Under the pieces are notes generated by a model, which was not told the DNA's origin, made no database searches, and saw only the letters and a list, made by a program, of their open reading frames with translations. A program made the position numbers and the translations under genes. Below, piece after piece: positions 9,623 to 18,529 of a DNA stretch of 64,000 bases (positions are counted from its first letter, which is position 1; each line of letters begins with the position of its first letter). The DNA lies in assembly GCF_014205155.1 (NCBI RefSeq), contig NZ_JACHMX010000001.1, positions 3,162,001-3,226,000 of the forward strand. Direction: 5' to 3'. The stretch is from Amycolatopsis umgeniensis (GTDB taxonomy: Bacteria; Actinomycetota; Actinomycetes; Mycobacteriales; Pseudonocardiaceae).

Positions 9623-10489
9623 ATGACCCAGCCGCCGACGCCGTTGAACCAGCAGCAGCAACAACAGCTCGTCTGGCAGATCGGTCATGCCCTCGCGACG
9701 CCGCTTCCGCCTGGCTGGCAGCAGATGCGGGTCGAGTACCGGGCGGCGGGCAGGCATGTCGAGGCCGACCTGCTCGTCACCGGGCAGGACGGTCTGCCAC
9801 GGCCGGTGCAGCCGAGCCCGGAAGCCATGCACTTGCTCGGAAACCTGCGCACGGGGATGTACCAGCCCGGCCGCGGGACCTGGCTGAGCGCGATCCTGGT
9901 CTACGGCTCGGCGACGGTGCTCAGCACGGACTTCCTCCCGGACGTCGAGCCGCCGTGGCGGCAGGCTCCGCCGCCGATCGGATTCCAGGACGAACTCCGG
10001 TTCTTCCCGCGGGCGGACCAGAACATCCCGGACTGGCTGCGGCAGCGGGCCGGACTCGAAGCCGCACCGGCGGCCGAGCCGTTGGTGGCCACCCCACCCG
10101 CCGAAGACCCGGATGCCTTGCGCTCGCCGCGTGTCTACGACGGCCTCGACGAGTCTGGCCGTCCGGTGGTGAACCGCGAGCCGCTGTCCCCCGCCGAACG
10201 GGACCGCGTGCTGGAGTACCTCGACGGCGCGCCGGTCGTGCTGGCGTCGCGGACCTACGACGCCGACGCGTTCGAGCCCGACCGGGAACCGTTGGTGCCA
10301 TTGAACTTCCGGACGGACGGCCGGTGGTACTGGCCGGGCGCGGTCGCCTACTACCTTCGCGAGCACGATGTGGCGCCCGATCCCGAGCTGCTCACTCACA
10401 TCCGGGCGCTGCGGTTCACTCTGCCGGAGGTCGGCGAGCCCGAACGCGAACTCGCGGTCGCCGCCATCACCGGCCAGCAGGCCTCCTGA
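9623..10489 (+). CDS. YezG-type immunity protein 3 with an added C-terminal domain
   Basis: 288 residues, starting 8 nt after the previous stop with GAGGAAG in front. Residues 1-150 repeat the immunity fold (LPPGWQQMRVEYRA, GMYQPGRGTWLSAILVYG, IPDWLRQR). After an Ala/Pro linker, residues about 165-288 form a second domain (LSPAERDRVLEYLDGAPVVL, TDGRWYWPGAVAYYLREHDV, HIRALRF) that I recognise only as a module seen near actinobacterial toxin loci; its role is unknown to me. The fusion could widen specificity or act as a separate antitoxin. Confidence 0.75.
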   Translation: MTQPPTPLNQQQQQQLVWQIGHALATPLPPGWQQMRVEYRAAGRHVEADLLVTGQDGLPRPVQPSPEAMHLLGNLRTGMYQPGRGTWLSAILVYGSATVLSTDFLPDVEPPWRQAPPPIGFQDELRFFPRADQNIPDWLRQRAGLEAAPAAEPLVATPPAEDPDALRSPRVYDGLDESGRPVVNREPLSPAERDRVLEYLDGAPVVLASRTYDADAFEPDREPLVPLNFRTDGRWYWPGAVAYYLREHDVAPDPELLTHIRALRFTLPEVGEPERELAVAAITGQQAS

Positions 10490-10608
10490 AGCGCGCCGTT
10501 TTCACGGCGTCAGCTGACCGGATGATGCCACCTTCCGGATACGTCACGTGACAAGTTCGTGGTCCGGGTAGTCTTGACGGCGGCGGCGAAGGCGATCAGG
10601 GAGCGCAC

Positions 10609-10887
10609 ATGGCACGGGGGAACATCGGCAGGGCCCGGGCGACCCGTTCCGCCGGGCTGCTCCCGGTCGTGCTGGCCCTCACTTCGGCCGCGCTGCTGAC
10701 CGGCGCCGCCGTCTACACGGTCGATCGCGCCGGGTGCGTGGATCCGGGCCAGTACATCCGGCACGACAACCACATCGAGCTCGTCGGTGGCTGCGTAGGC
10801 GGCTCAGAGCTGCCAGCCGCCCCTCAGGGCACTTCGCACGAAGCGGACGCGAAGAGCGGTATCGCGCCCAGTAACTTCCGCCCGTAA
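10609..10887 (+). CDS. Small single-pass membrane or exported protein, unknown function
   Basis: 92 residues from ATG 10609 with GGGAG upstream. A basic N-terminus and one hydrophobic stretch (about 17-36, LLPVVLALTSAALLTGAAVY) make a signal anchor; the outside part has two cysteines (RAGCVDPG, GGCVGG) that may form a disulfide. I do not recognise a family. A TAGTCT at 10569-10574 could be its -10 box. It lies between the toxin locus and metB and is transcribed toward a strong bidirectional hairpin. Confidence 0.55.
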   Translation: MARGNIGRARATRSAGLLPVVLALTSAALLTGAAVYTVDRAGCVDPGQYIRHDNHIELVGGCVGGSELPAAPQGTSHEADAKSGIAPSNFRP

Positions 10888-10930
10888 CCGGGCCTTTCTC
10901 CCACCACACCGCGCTGACCAGCGCGAACAG

Positions 10931-10995
10931 AGCAAGGGACCTTTGCTGCCATTTAGTTAGCATGCGTACGCTAACGATAGCAAAGGTCCCTTGCT
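10931..10995. terminator. Bidirectional hairpin of the AGCAAGGGACCTTTGCT family
   Basis: Perfect 17-bp arms (10931-10947 and 10979-10995) flank a loop that contains its own stem (GTTAGC/GCTAAC). It sits between convergent genes (the small protein and metB). The same arm recurs at 18744, 29292 and, as a half copy, near 21999. Confidence 0.75.
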
Positions 10996-11017
10996 CCCTC
11001 CCTGGGCTCGGCGGCGG

Positions 11018-12175
11018 TCAGCCCAGGGCTTTGGCCAGATCGGCGACCAGGTCGCTGCCGTCCTCGATGCCGACGGACAGGCGCAGCAGGTTGTCCGGCA
11101 CCTCGAGGGTGGACCCGGCGGTGCTCGCGTGGGTCATCCGCCCGGGGTGCTCGATGAGCGATTCGATCCCGCCCAGCGACTCGGCGAGGATGAACAGCTT
11201 CGTCTTCGACGCGACGTCGAGCGCGGCCTGCTCGCCGTCGACGTGGGTGAACGAGATCATCCCGCCGAAGCGCCGCATCTGCTTCGAAGCGATCTCGTGG
11301 CCGGGGTGCTCGGGCAGGCCCGGGTAGTAGACGCGGTCGACCTTCGGGTGCTTCAGCAGCATCCGGGCGATCAGCTCGGCGTTGTCGCTGTGCCGCTCCA
11401 TCCGCAGCGCGAGCGTCTTGATCCCGCGCAGGGTCAGCCACGCGTCGAACGGGCCGGGTACCGCGCCGGCCGCGTTGCGCAGGTAGAACAGCTGCTCACG
11501 CAGCTCGTCCTCGTTGGTCAGGATCGCGCCGCCGACGACGTCGGAGTGCCCGCCGAGGTACTTGGTCGTCGAGTGCAGGACGACGTCGGCACCCAGCGAA
11601 AGCGGGTTCTGCAGGTACGGGGTGGCGAAGGTGTTGTCGACGACCAGGCGGGCGCCGGCGCCGTGCGCGACCTCGGCCAGCGCGGCGATGTCGGCGATCC
11701 CCAGCATCGGGTTCGTCGGCGACTCGCACCAGATCAGCTTCGTCTCCGGCCGGATCGCGGCCCGGACCTCGGCGATGTTCCCCAGGTCGGCGACCGTGTG
11801 CTCGACGCCCCACAGGCTGAGCACCTTGTCGATCAGCCGGAACGTGCCGCCGTACGCGTCGTTGCCGAGCACGAGGTGGTCGCCGGGCCGCAGGGTCGCC
11901 CGCAACAGGACGTCGCTGGCCGCCATCCCCGACGAGTAGGCCAGACCGTGCCGGGCGCCTTCGAGTGCCGCGAGCGCGACCTCCAGCGCGGTGCGCGTGG
12001 GGTTCGCGGTGCGGGAGTATTCGTAGTCGCCCTCGCGCGTGCCGCCGACGCCGTCCTGCGCGTAGGTCGAGGTCTGATAGATCGGCACGATGACCGCGCC
12101 GGTCCGGGGATCAGGGGTCTGCCCGGCGTGGATCGCGCGCGTTTCGAAGCCCAGCAGAGAGTAGTCGTCGGCCAT
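11018..12175 (-). CDS. metB: Cystathionine gamma-synthase / gamma-lyase
   Basis: 385 residues, PLP-dependent Cys/Met metabolism family. The PLP lysine is Lys205 in HSTTKYLGGHSDVVGG; SRTANPTR and YSSGMAA bind phosphate and cofactor. The start at 12175 (MADDYSLLGFETRAIHAGQ) matches the family; a longer frame starts at 12211. Synthase (homoserine ester plus cysteine) and lyase (cystathionine to cysteine) are hard to tell apart from sequence. Because cbs lies 3.5 kb upstream on the same strand, as in mycobacteria, cysteine formation by reverse transsulfuration is likely. Confidence 0.93.
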   Translation of the reverse strand: MADDYSLLGFETRAIHAGQTPDPRTGAVIVPIYQTSTYAQDGVGGTREGDYEYSRTANPTRTALEVALAALEGARHGLAYSSGMAASDVLLRATLRPGDHLVLGNDAYGGTFRLIDKVLSLWGVEHTVADLGNIAEVRAAIRPETKLIWCESPTNPMLGIADIAALAEVAHGAGARLVVDNTFATPYLQNPLSLGADVVLHSTTKYLGGHSDVVGGAILTNEDELREQLFYLRNAAGAVPGPFDAWLTLRGIKTLALRMERHSDNAELIARMLLKHPKVDRVYYPGLPEHPGHEIASKQMRRFGGMISFTHVDGEQAALDVASKTKLFILAESLGGIESLIEHPGRMTHASTAGSTLEVPDNLLRLSVGIEDGSDLVADLAKALG

Positions 12176-12226
12176 ACGATCCAGGGTACGACCACCCCCT
12201 CGAGATCCCATCGACTGGGATCGAAC

Positions 12227-12835
12227 TCACCACTGTCCGGGTGGCGGGCCCTGCTGCGGTGGCGGGTAACCGGACGGCGGATATCCGGTCGGTGGCTGCG
12301 GGTAGCCGTGGTTCTGCGGCGGCATGAACACCGCGGGCTGTTTCGCGAACGTCAGCCAGCGCCCCGTCGGCGGGATCAGCGCCAGCACGATGGTGGCGAT
12401 CGCCGGGAGCAGGAGCTGGATGATCATCCCCAAGAATCCGTAGAGTCCCGACACCCCGCCGAACACGTAGTGGAAATGCGACCCCGTCGCACCCAGGACG
12501 ACCAAGACGACCCCGAAGAAGATCGCCGCGCCCGCGCCGATCACGACGAGCATGCGCCCGGCGCGCTTGCGCAGGAGCAACAGGATCCCGCCGATCAGCA
12601 GCAGCACCCCGACGGCGAGGTCCAGGATCCCGCCGACGATGTAGTACGACCGCATCCGGTCGACCATCAGGATGACGACCCAGACGAGTCCGGAGAGGAA
12701 CCAGAGTCCGCCGAGGATCGCGAGGATCCCGGCGATGATCCCGGTGGCGCCGTTCGGCCGCCTCGGCGCTCCCGCCGGCGGATAGGCGCCAGGCGGCGGA
12801 TATCCGCCCTGTGGCGGGTACTGCTGGTACGTCAT
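12227..12835 (-). CDS. Proline-rich four-helix membrane protein
   Basis: 202 residues. The N-terminus (YPPQGGYPPPGAYPPAGAP) and C-terminus (GYPPSGYPPPQQGPPPGQW) are Pro/Gly/Tyr/Gln-rich; between them are four hydrophobic helices (about 32-160). This is the organisation of actinobacterial Pra-type and DUF4870-like envelope proteins, and the position between metB and cbs equals that of pra in mycobacteria. The family of the membrane part is not recognised and function is unknown. The next two upstream genes are related in layout, so the cluster looks like a local duplication. Confidence 0.7.
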   Translation of the reverse strand: MTYQQYPPQGGYPPPGAYPPAGAPRRPNGATGIIAGILAILGGLWFLSGLVWVVILMVDRMRSYYIVGGILDLAVGVLLLIGGILLLLRKRAGRMLVVIGAGAAIFFGVVLVVLGATGSHFHYVFGGVSGLYGFLGMIIQLLLPAIATIVLALIPPTGRWLTFAKQPAVFMPPQNHGYPQPPTGYPPSGYPPPQQGPPPGQW

Positions 12836-12877
12836 GGCTCCCCCTGTCGCAATCCTCGCCCCATCCTGTCAGCCCGG

Positions 12878-13348
12878 CTACCAGCCCGGAAGCCGATCCT
12901 GCGGCGGAGGCTCTTCGTGGTCGCGCCGCTTTCCCTCCAGCCACTCCGAAGTCGGCCGGATCACCGACAGCACCAGAGCGGAGGCCGTCATCACGAACAG
13001 GAAGAACGCGGCGAAATCGCTCGTGACCAGTGGCTGCCCCTCCAGTTCGGCGAAGAAGTAACCTCGGACCTCGCCGTTCGCCAGCAGGGTGGCCACCAGC
13101 CCGAGCGCCGTCCCGGCGACGATGAGGACGCGGCCGAGGACCTTCCTCAAGAGCAGCAGGACACCGCCGACGAACAGGGCCACCGCGAGCACCCCGTTCC
13201 AGGCCGTCCCGACGAAGTACCGCGGAGCGGTGTCCAGGAACGCGAGTTGCGTGACGAAGGTGCCCGCTTCGGTCAGATACCGCATGCCGCAAAAGAAAGC
13301 GAGGACGGCCGCGCCGATCGCGGTCGCCGAAGACCGGTTTTGGCCCAT
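12878..13348 (-). CDS. Small multi-pass membrane protein
   Basis: 156 residues from ATG 13348, preceded by GGGGGAG; a longer frame from 13393 is less likely. Four hydrophobic segments (AIGAAVLAFFCG, LAVALFVGGVLLLLRKVLGRVLIV, and so on) share the LLLRK-x-GR-x-L-V-x-G motif with the downstream protein, so the two are probably paralogues. The short acidic tail (RRDHEEPPPQDRLPGW) keeps the GW ending of its neighbours but not their long proline-rich tails. Function is unknown. Confidence 0.65.
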   Translation of the reverse strand: MGQNRSSATAIGAAVLAFFCGMRYLTEAGTFVTQLAFLDTAPRYFVGTAWNGVLAVALFVGGVLLLLRKVLGRVLIVAGTALGLVATLLANGEVRGYFFAELEGQPLVTSDFAAFFLFVMTASALVLSVIRPTSEWLEGKRRDHEEPPPQDRLPGW

Positions 13349-13386
13349 GGAAACTCCCCCAAGTCGAGCCGGAAAGCCCCAGGATC

Positions 13387-13944
13387 TCACCAACCGGCTT
13401 GCGGGGGAAACTGATTCTGTGGCCGGTAGGGCGGAGCCGGGGTCGGCCGCCAGCGCAGATACTTCAGTGTCGGCGGGATGATCGCGAAGATCAGCGTGAA
13501 CGGTACGACCGCGAACATGACCACGCGCACGAGGGCGACGAACGTCTCGAATTCGAACTGGACGCGGAAGTACAGACCGTAAGCCCCGTTGAACGCCAAC
13601 GGTTCCATCAGCACGGCGGTGATCACCAGCAGCGAGCCGAGCACCAGCAGGACCGCGCCCGCGACCGAGCGGAAGAACGCCGACAGCGCGCCGACCAGAA
13701 GGAGCAACGCGGCCAGCAGGTACAGCCCCAACTCGGTGAGCACGAGACCGGGCAGATCGCCGATGCTGAACCCGGACGGCAATTCGAGGAAGAAGTAGAC
13801 CGGGAGGTACCCGGCGGCGCCCGCGGCGACGAGTCCCAGCAGCGCCGCGATGATCGCCGTCGCCCCGCTCGGCCGGGTCTGTGGTGCGTGATAACCGAAT
13901 CCGGCCGGTCCGGGCTGCGCGGGATATCCGTACGGACCGGTCAC
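13387..13944 (-). CDS. Proline-rich-tailed multi-pass membrane protein
   Basis: 185 residues from GTG 13944 (VTGPYGYPAQPGPAG), preceded by GGGGG; a GTG at 13983 would add 13 residues. A Pro/Gly/Tyr N-terminus, four hydrophobic helices (about 30-155, with LLLLVGALSAFFRSVAGAV) and a Pro/Gln tail ending GW match its two downstream neighbours. The three genes lie in one direction with gaps of about 40 bases and are probably one transcript. Function is unknown. Confidence 0.65.
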   Translation of the reverse strand: MTGPYGYPAQPGPAGFGYHAPQTRPSGATAIIAALLGLVAAGAAGYLPVYFFLELPSGFSIGDLPGLVLTELGLYLLAALLLLVGALSAFFRSVAGAVLLVLGSLLVITAVLMEPLAFNGAYGLYFRVQFEFETFVALVRVVMFAVVPFTLIFAIIPPTLKYLRWRPTPAPPYRPQNQFPPQAGW

Positions 13945-14038
13945 GTCGCCCCCATCAGCCGGGTGTGGGTTAACGGCGCTCACCCTAGCCGGGCGGACCC
14001 GGTCGTGGCGGTGAATCGGAAGACCCCGGCGAAAACAG

Positions 14039-14068
14039 AACGCCCCCGGCCGACGGGCCGGGGGCGTT
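14039..14068 (-). terminator. Terminator between two membrane protein genes
   Basis: Perfect 13-bp arms AACGCCCCCGGCC / GGCCGGGGGCGTT with a 4-nt loop, followed on the minus strand by CTGTTTTC. It separates the long Gln/Gly/Pro-rich gene from the three genes below it. Confidence 0.8.
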
Positions 14069-14096
14069 CCGAGCGAAACCGTTCAGTGGTAACGGA

Positions 14097-15599
14097 TCAC
14101 CACTGCTGAGGAGGCTGACCGGGCTGCTGACCCGGCTGGCCGAAACCGCCACTGGGCGGACCGGGCTGGCCGGGCTGCTGGCCGAAACCACCGTGCTGCT
14201 GCGGAGGCTGACCGAAGCCACCCTGCGGCGGCTGACCCGGCTGCGCGAACCCACCGCTGGGCGGACCGGGCTGGCCGGGCTGCTGCCCGAAACCACCGGG
14301 CTGTCCCTGCTGCTGCGGGAAACCGCCCGAAGGCGCACCAGGCTGACCGTAGGGGCCCGGCTGCGGCTGACCGTAGGGACCGGGCTGACCCGGCTGGCCG
14401 AAGCCACCCTGCGGCGGGCCACCGAAACCACCGGGCTGACCGCCCTGCGGGGCACCGAGCACCGAACCGCCGCCACCGAGGCCGACGAACTGCGCCGTCG
14501 CCGGGATCAGGCCCACAACCCCGACGATCAGGATCAGGATGCCGAAGATCAGGTGCGGCAAGCCGATCCCGATGCTGACCGCGTCCGGGACGCCGTCGCC
14601 GGACGCTGTCGTGGCGCCCAGGAGCAGGATGCCGAAGAGGAGCAGCAGCGCGCCGCCCGCGGTGACCGCGATCGGCACGATCTTCTTGATCCCGGCCGGG
14701 AGCTTGCTCGCCAGCGCGAGACCGGCGCCGGCCGCCGTCGCGATGATCGAAGCGACCAGCAGCAGGATCACGTAGAGCCAGACGGTGCCGGGCGACGCCA
14801 AGCCGAACTGGTCGAGAAGCTTGTTGACCGCCTCCTCACCGAGCTTGGAGGACTGGCTGTCGACACCTTCGGAGAACTCGCTCGCGTCGCCGAAGTAGAC
14901 GAAGGTGAAGACCAGCGCGAGAAGACCGAGAAGGCCGACGAGGCCACCGGCGATGAACCCGAACAACGGGTTCCCGCCGCCGCCCCCGGCGAGAGCGGGG
15001 CTGTAGCCCTGCGGCGGTCCGCCGAAACCGGGCTGCTGACCGAATCCGCCCTGCGGCGGTCCGCCGAAGCCCTGCTGCGGCTGGCCGAAACCGGGCTGCT
15101 GACCCTGCGACGGGTCGAATCCGCCCTGCGGGGGTCCGCCGAAGCCTTGCTGCTGACCGAAACCGCCACCCTGCGCGCCGTAGGCACCGGCGGCGGGGTT
15201 GTCGGCCGCGCTCGGCGGCGGGGCGTACGGGATGGCGGGCGGCTGCGAACCCGGCGGCACGAGCTGGGTGGACTCACTGGCGGGGGTTTCCCCGCCAGAG
15301 CTCACCGGCTGGACGACCTGGGTCGCGTTCGCGTCACCGGATCCCGGCTGGACCGGCTGCACGACCTGTGTGGGCTCCGGCGTGTCGCCGAACCCGCCAC
15401 CCTGGGGCTGCTCATACGAGGGCTGCTGCCCGTACTGCGGTTGCCCGTAATCGGGCTGGGCAGGCTGTCCGGGCTGCACCACCTGGGTCGGTTCCGGGGA
15501 ACCGAACGGGTTGTCTTGCTGCGGCTGGGGGCCACTCGGGGGTCCCTGCGGTGGCTGGGCGCCACCCCAAGGCTGATTCGGTGGCTGCGGAGCACTCAT
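14097..15599 (-). CDS. Gln/Gly/Pro-rich membrane protein with central four-helix domain
   Basis: 500 residues from ATG 15599; an in-frame start at 15629 is possible. The N-terminal 200 residues are Gln/Pro/Gly-rich with a repeated TQVV(Q/P)P motif and [14 protein letters not shown] repeats; residues about 205-375 hold four hydrophobic helices; the last 120 residues are again [12 protein letters not shown] repeats ending QQW. The repeat DNA is itself repetitive. The topology suggests cytoplasmic low-complexity tails around a membrane core. The TQVV motif resembles threonine sites phosphorylated by PknB-type kinases and read by FHA domains, but that is only a suggestion. Function is unknown. 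Confidence 0.75.
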   Translation of the reverse strand: MSAPQPPNQPWGGAQPPQGPPSGPQPQQDNPFGSPEPTQVVQPGQPAQPDYGQPQYGQQPSYEQPQGGGFGDTPEPTQVVQPVQPGSGDANATQVVQPVSSGGETPASESTQLVPPGSQPPAIPYAPPPSAADNPAAGAYGAQGGGFGQQQGFGGPPQGGFDPSQGQQPGFGQPQQGFGGPPQGGFGQQPGFGGPPQGYSPALAGGGGGNPLFGFIAGGLVGLLGLLALVFTFVYFGDASEFSEGVDSQSSKLGEEAVNKLLDQFGLASPGTVWLYVILLLVASIIATAAGAGLALASKLPAGIKKIVPIAVTAGGALLLLFGILLLGATTASGDGVPDAVSIGIGLPHLIFGILILIVGVVGLIPATAQFVGLGGGGSVLGAPQGGQPGGFGGPPQGGFGQPGQPGPYGQPQPGPYGQPGAPSGGFPQQQGQPGGFGQQPGQPGPPSGGFAQPGQPPQGGFGQPPQQHGGFGQQPGQPGPPSGGFGQPGQQPGQPPQQW

Positions 15600-15715
15600 T
15601 TGGGTCTTGAACCCCCTTGACGAGGACATAAAAGTTCAACTCACCCAACACGCTATCGGATAGCCGGGTGGGCCGCTCGTAACGCCCCGGCCCGGCCATC
15701 CGATGGAATGCCTCT

Positions 15716-17086
15716 TTACCGTCCCGCGAGAAACGCGAGCAGGTCGTGCCGGGTGACGACACCCGCCGGTTTGCCGTCGACCAGCACCAACGCGCCGTCC
15801 GCGCCCGAGAGCGCGCTCATCGCCGAACTCACCTGTTCACCCGCGCCGATGGTCGGCAGCGGCTGCGACATGTGCTGCTCGAGCCGGTCGGCCAGCTGCG
15901 CCTTGCCGGTGAAGAGCGCTTCGAGCAGATCGCGTTCGTTGACCGCGCCGACGACCTCGGCCGCCATGACCGGCGGTTCCGCGCTGACCACGGGCATCTG
16001 GCTGACACCGAACTCGGAGAGGATCGCCACCGCTTCGGCGACCGTCTCGTTCGGGTGGCTGTGCACCAGGCTGGGCAGCGAGCCGCTCTTCTTCATCAGG
16101 ACGTCGCCGACGGTCGCGCCGCTGGAGTCCGGCGGCAGGAAGCCGTAGGAGGACATCCAGCCGTCGTTGAACACCTTGGTGAGGTAGCCGCGGCCGCCGT
16201 CGGGCAGGAGCACGACGACGACGTCGTCCGGGCCGAGGCCCTCGGCGAGCTTGAGCGCGGCGGCGACGGCCATCCCGCACGAGCCGCCGACGAGCAGCCC
16301 CTCTTCGAGCGCGAGCCGGCGGGTGATGTCGAAGGAATGCGCGTCCGACACCGCGATGATCCGGTCGGCGATTTCCCGGTCGTAGGTGTCCGGCCAGAAG
16401 TCCTCACCGACGCCCTCGACCAGGTACGGCCGTCCGGATCCGCCGGAGTACACCGAGCCCTCGGGGTCCGCGCCGATGACCTGGACCCGGCCGTCGCTGA
16501 CCTCCTTGAGGTACTTGCCGGTGCCCGAGATCGTGCCGCCGGTGCCGACGCCCGCGACGAAATGCGTGATCTTGCCCTCGGTCTGGCTCCAGAGTTCCGG
16601 GCCCGTCGAGTGGTAGTGGCTGGCGGGGTTCTCCGGGTTGGCGTACTGGTTCGGCTTCCAGGCGCCCTCGATCTCGCGCACGAGACGATCGGAGACGTTG
16701 TAGTAGGAGTCCGGATGCTCGGGCGCCACCGCGGTCGGGCAGACCACGACGCGCGCGCCATAGGCCTTGAGCACGTTGCGCTTGTCCTCGCTGACCTTGT
16801 CCGGGCAGACGAACACGCACTTGTATCCCTTGCGCTGCGCCACCATGGCCAGTCCGACACCGGTGTTGCCGGACGTCGGCTCGACGATGGTGCCGCCGGG
16901 CTGCAGCTCGCCGGAGCGCTCCGCGGCTTCGATCATCCGCAGCGCGATGCGGTCCTTGACGCTGCCACCGGGGTTGACGTACTCGACCTTGGCCAGGATG
17001 AGCGGTTGCAGCCCCTCGGCCAGTGCGTTCAGCTTGACCAGAGGGGTGTTGCCCACGAGGTCCACGATGTGCTCGACGTAATCCAC
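15716..17086 (-). CDS. cbs: Cystathionine beta-synthase
   Basis: 456 residues. The N-terminal fold-type II PLP domain has Lys44 in NPGGSVKDR, the PTSGNTG loop and GVGTGGTISGTGKYLKE; residues about 325-456 are a pair of CBS domains (SGATVGDVLMKK... and QPLPTIGAGEQVSSAMSAL), the regulatory module of actinobacterial and eukaryotic CBS. The reaction joins serine and homocysteine to cystathionine. A plain cysteine synthase would lack the CBS domains. It is transcribed toward metB and divergent from the thiolase gene, the mycobacterial arrangement. Confidence 0.95.
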   Translation of the reverse strand: MDYVEHIVDLVGNTPLVKLNALAEGLQPLILAKVEYVNPGGSVKDRIALRMIEAAERSGELQPGGTIVEPTSGNTGVGLAMVAQRKGYKCVFVCPDKVSEDKRNVLKAYGARVVVCPTAVAPEHPDSYYNVSDRLVREIEGAWKPNQYANPENPASHYHSTGPELWSQTEGKITHFVAGVGTGGTISGTGKYLKEVSDGRVQVIGADPEGSVYSGGSGRPYLVEGVGEDFWPDTYDREIADRIIAVSDAHSFDITRRLALEEGLLVGGSCGMAVAAALKLAEGLGPDDVVVVLLPDGGRGYLTKVFNDGWMSSYGFLPPDSSGATVGDVLMKKSGSLPSLVHSHPNETVAEAVAILSEFGVSQMPVVSAEPPVMAAEVVGAVNERDLLEALFTGKAQLADRLEQHMSQPLPTIGAGEQVSSAMSALSGADGALVLVDGKPAGVVTRHDLLAFLAGR

Positions 17087-17181
17087 GCTGACAGCCTAAA
17101 CGCCGCAGGTCGCGATGTGTCCACTCAACCGGGCGGGACGGGAACGGCAAACGAGAAGAGTGGCGTGGATCGCGTTCGCCT

Positions 17182-17208
17182 TTGACCAGCACCTCCCACC
17201 GGTGGAGG
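17182..17208. promoter_or_regulatory. Possible promoter/operator upstream of the thiolase gene
   Basis: TTGACC (17182-17187) resembles a -35 box, and CCTCCCACCGGTGGAGG (17192-17208) is a near-palindrome one base off perfect symmetry. It lies in the cbs/thiolase divergent region. Function is inferred from position only. Confidence 0.3.
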
Positions 17209-17267
17209 ATGCGAGGTGAGCAACCGCTTAGCGCGTGTCTGGATCGAGAACAAGGGAGTGTCGTTCC

Positions 17268-18488
17268 ATGCCCGAAGCCGTCATCGTCTCCACCGCCCGA
17301 TCCCCGATCGGCCGCGCCGGCAAGGGATCGCTGGTGAGCATCCGCCCGGACGATCTCACCGCGCAGATGGTCCGCGCCGCGCTCGACAAGGTCCCCGAGC
17401 TCGACCCGACGCAGATCGAAGACCTCATGCTGGGCTGTGGTCTCCCCGGTGGCGAGCAGGGCTTCAACATGGGCCGCGCCGTCGCCGTCGAACTCGGCTA
17501 CGACCACCTTCCCGGCTGCACGATCACGCGATACTGCTCGTCCAGCCTCCAGACCACCCGTATGGCGCTGCACGCGATCAAGGCGGGCGAAGGCGACGTG
17601 TTCATCTCCGCGGGCGTCGAGACCGTCTCGCGTTTCGCCAACGGCAGCTCGGACTCCTGGCCGAACACGCACAACCCGCTGTTCGCGGACGCCGAGGCCC
17701 GCACCGCGCAGGTGGCGGCCGAGGGTGCCGAGGGCTGGACCGACCCGCGCGAGAACGGGATCCTCCCGGACGTCTACATCGCGATGGGCCAGACCGCCGA
17801 GAACCTCGCGCGGCTGAAGAACGTGTCGCGCGAAGAGATGGACGAGTTCGGCGTCCGTTCGCAGAACCTCGCCGAGAAGGCCATCGCGGACGGCTTCTGG
17901 GCCAACGACATCACGCCGGTCACCCTGCCGGACGGAACCGTGGTCTCGAAGGACGACGGCCCGCGCGCGGGCGTCACCCTCGAAGGCGTCTCCGGTCTCA
18001 AGCCGGTCTTCCGCCCCGACGGCCGGATCACCGCGGGCAACTGCTGCGCGCTCAACGACGGCGCCGCCGCGGTGATCATCATGTCCGACACCAAGGCGAA
18101 GGAACTCGGCCTCACACCGCTCGCCCGCGTCGTGTCGACCGGTGTTTCGGGGCTGTCGCCGGAGATCATGGGCTACGGCCCGGTCGAGGCGTCGAAGCGG
18201 GCGCTCGAGCGCGCCGGGATGTCGATCGGCGACATCGACCTCGTGGAGATCAACGAGGCGTTCGCCGCCCAGGTCATCCCGTCGTACAAGGACCTCGGGA
18301 TCGACCTCGACAGGCTGAACGTCAACGGCGGCGCGATCGCCGTCGGCCACCCGTTCGGCATGACCGGCGCGCGGATCACCTCCACGCTGATCAACTCGCT
18401 GCGGCACCACGACAAGCAGTTCGGTCTCGAGACCATGTGCGTCGGTGGCGGCCAGGGGATGGCGATGGTCCTGGAGCGCCTCTCCTGA
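17268..18488 (+). CDS. Acetyl-CoA acetyltransferase (thiolase)
   Basis: 406 residues from ATG 17268 with AAGGGAG upstream. Thiolase signatures: nucleophile Cys90 (TRYCSSSLQ), NEAFAAQ, GGAIAVGHPFGMTGAR and the second catalytic Cys in CVGGGQGMA. It condenses two acyl-CoA units or performs the last step of beta-oxidation; fadA3 of M. tuberculosis occupies the same place near cbs. The active site GHPFG rather than GHPxG-A(S) fits the FadA-type subgroup. It is followed by three different hairpins. Confidence 0.93.
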   Translation: MPEAVIVSTARSPIGRAGKGSLVSIRPDDLTAQMVRAALDKVPELDPTQIEDLMLGCGLPGGEQGFNMGRAVAVELGYDHLPGCTITRYCSSSLQTTRMALHAIKAGEGDVFISAGVETVSRFANGSSDSWPNTHNPLFADAEARTAQVAAEGAEGWTDPRENGILPDVYIAMGQTAENLARLKNVSREEMDEFGVRSQNLAEKAIADGFWANDITPVTLPDGTVVSKDDGPRAGVTLEGVSGLKPVFRPDGRITAGNCCALNDGAAAVIIMSDTKAKELGLTPLARVVSTGVSGLSPEIMGYGPVEASKRALERAGMSIGDIDLVEINEAFAAQVIPSYKDLGIDLDRLNVNGGAIAVGHPFGMTGARITSTLINSLRHHDKQFGLETMCVGGGQGMAMVLERLS

Positions 18489-18529
18489 CCCCTCGCGGAG
18501 GCGCTGCGTCCGACCGGGCCTGAGCCGAG

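Noticed and set aside
10543..10552. GTCACGTGAC palindrome upstream of the small exported protein as an operator
   Set aside because: A 10-bp palindrome of this composition is too common to call in high-GC DNA without other support.
17087..17267. S-box or other riboswitch upstream of cbs or the thiolase
   Set aside because: No recognisable aptamer elements; only a near-palindrome and a -35-like box are present.
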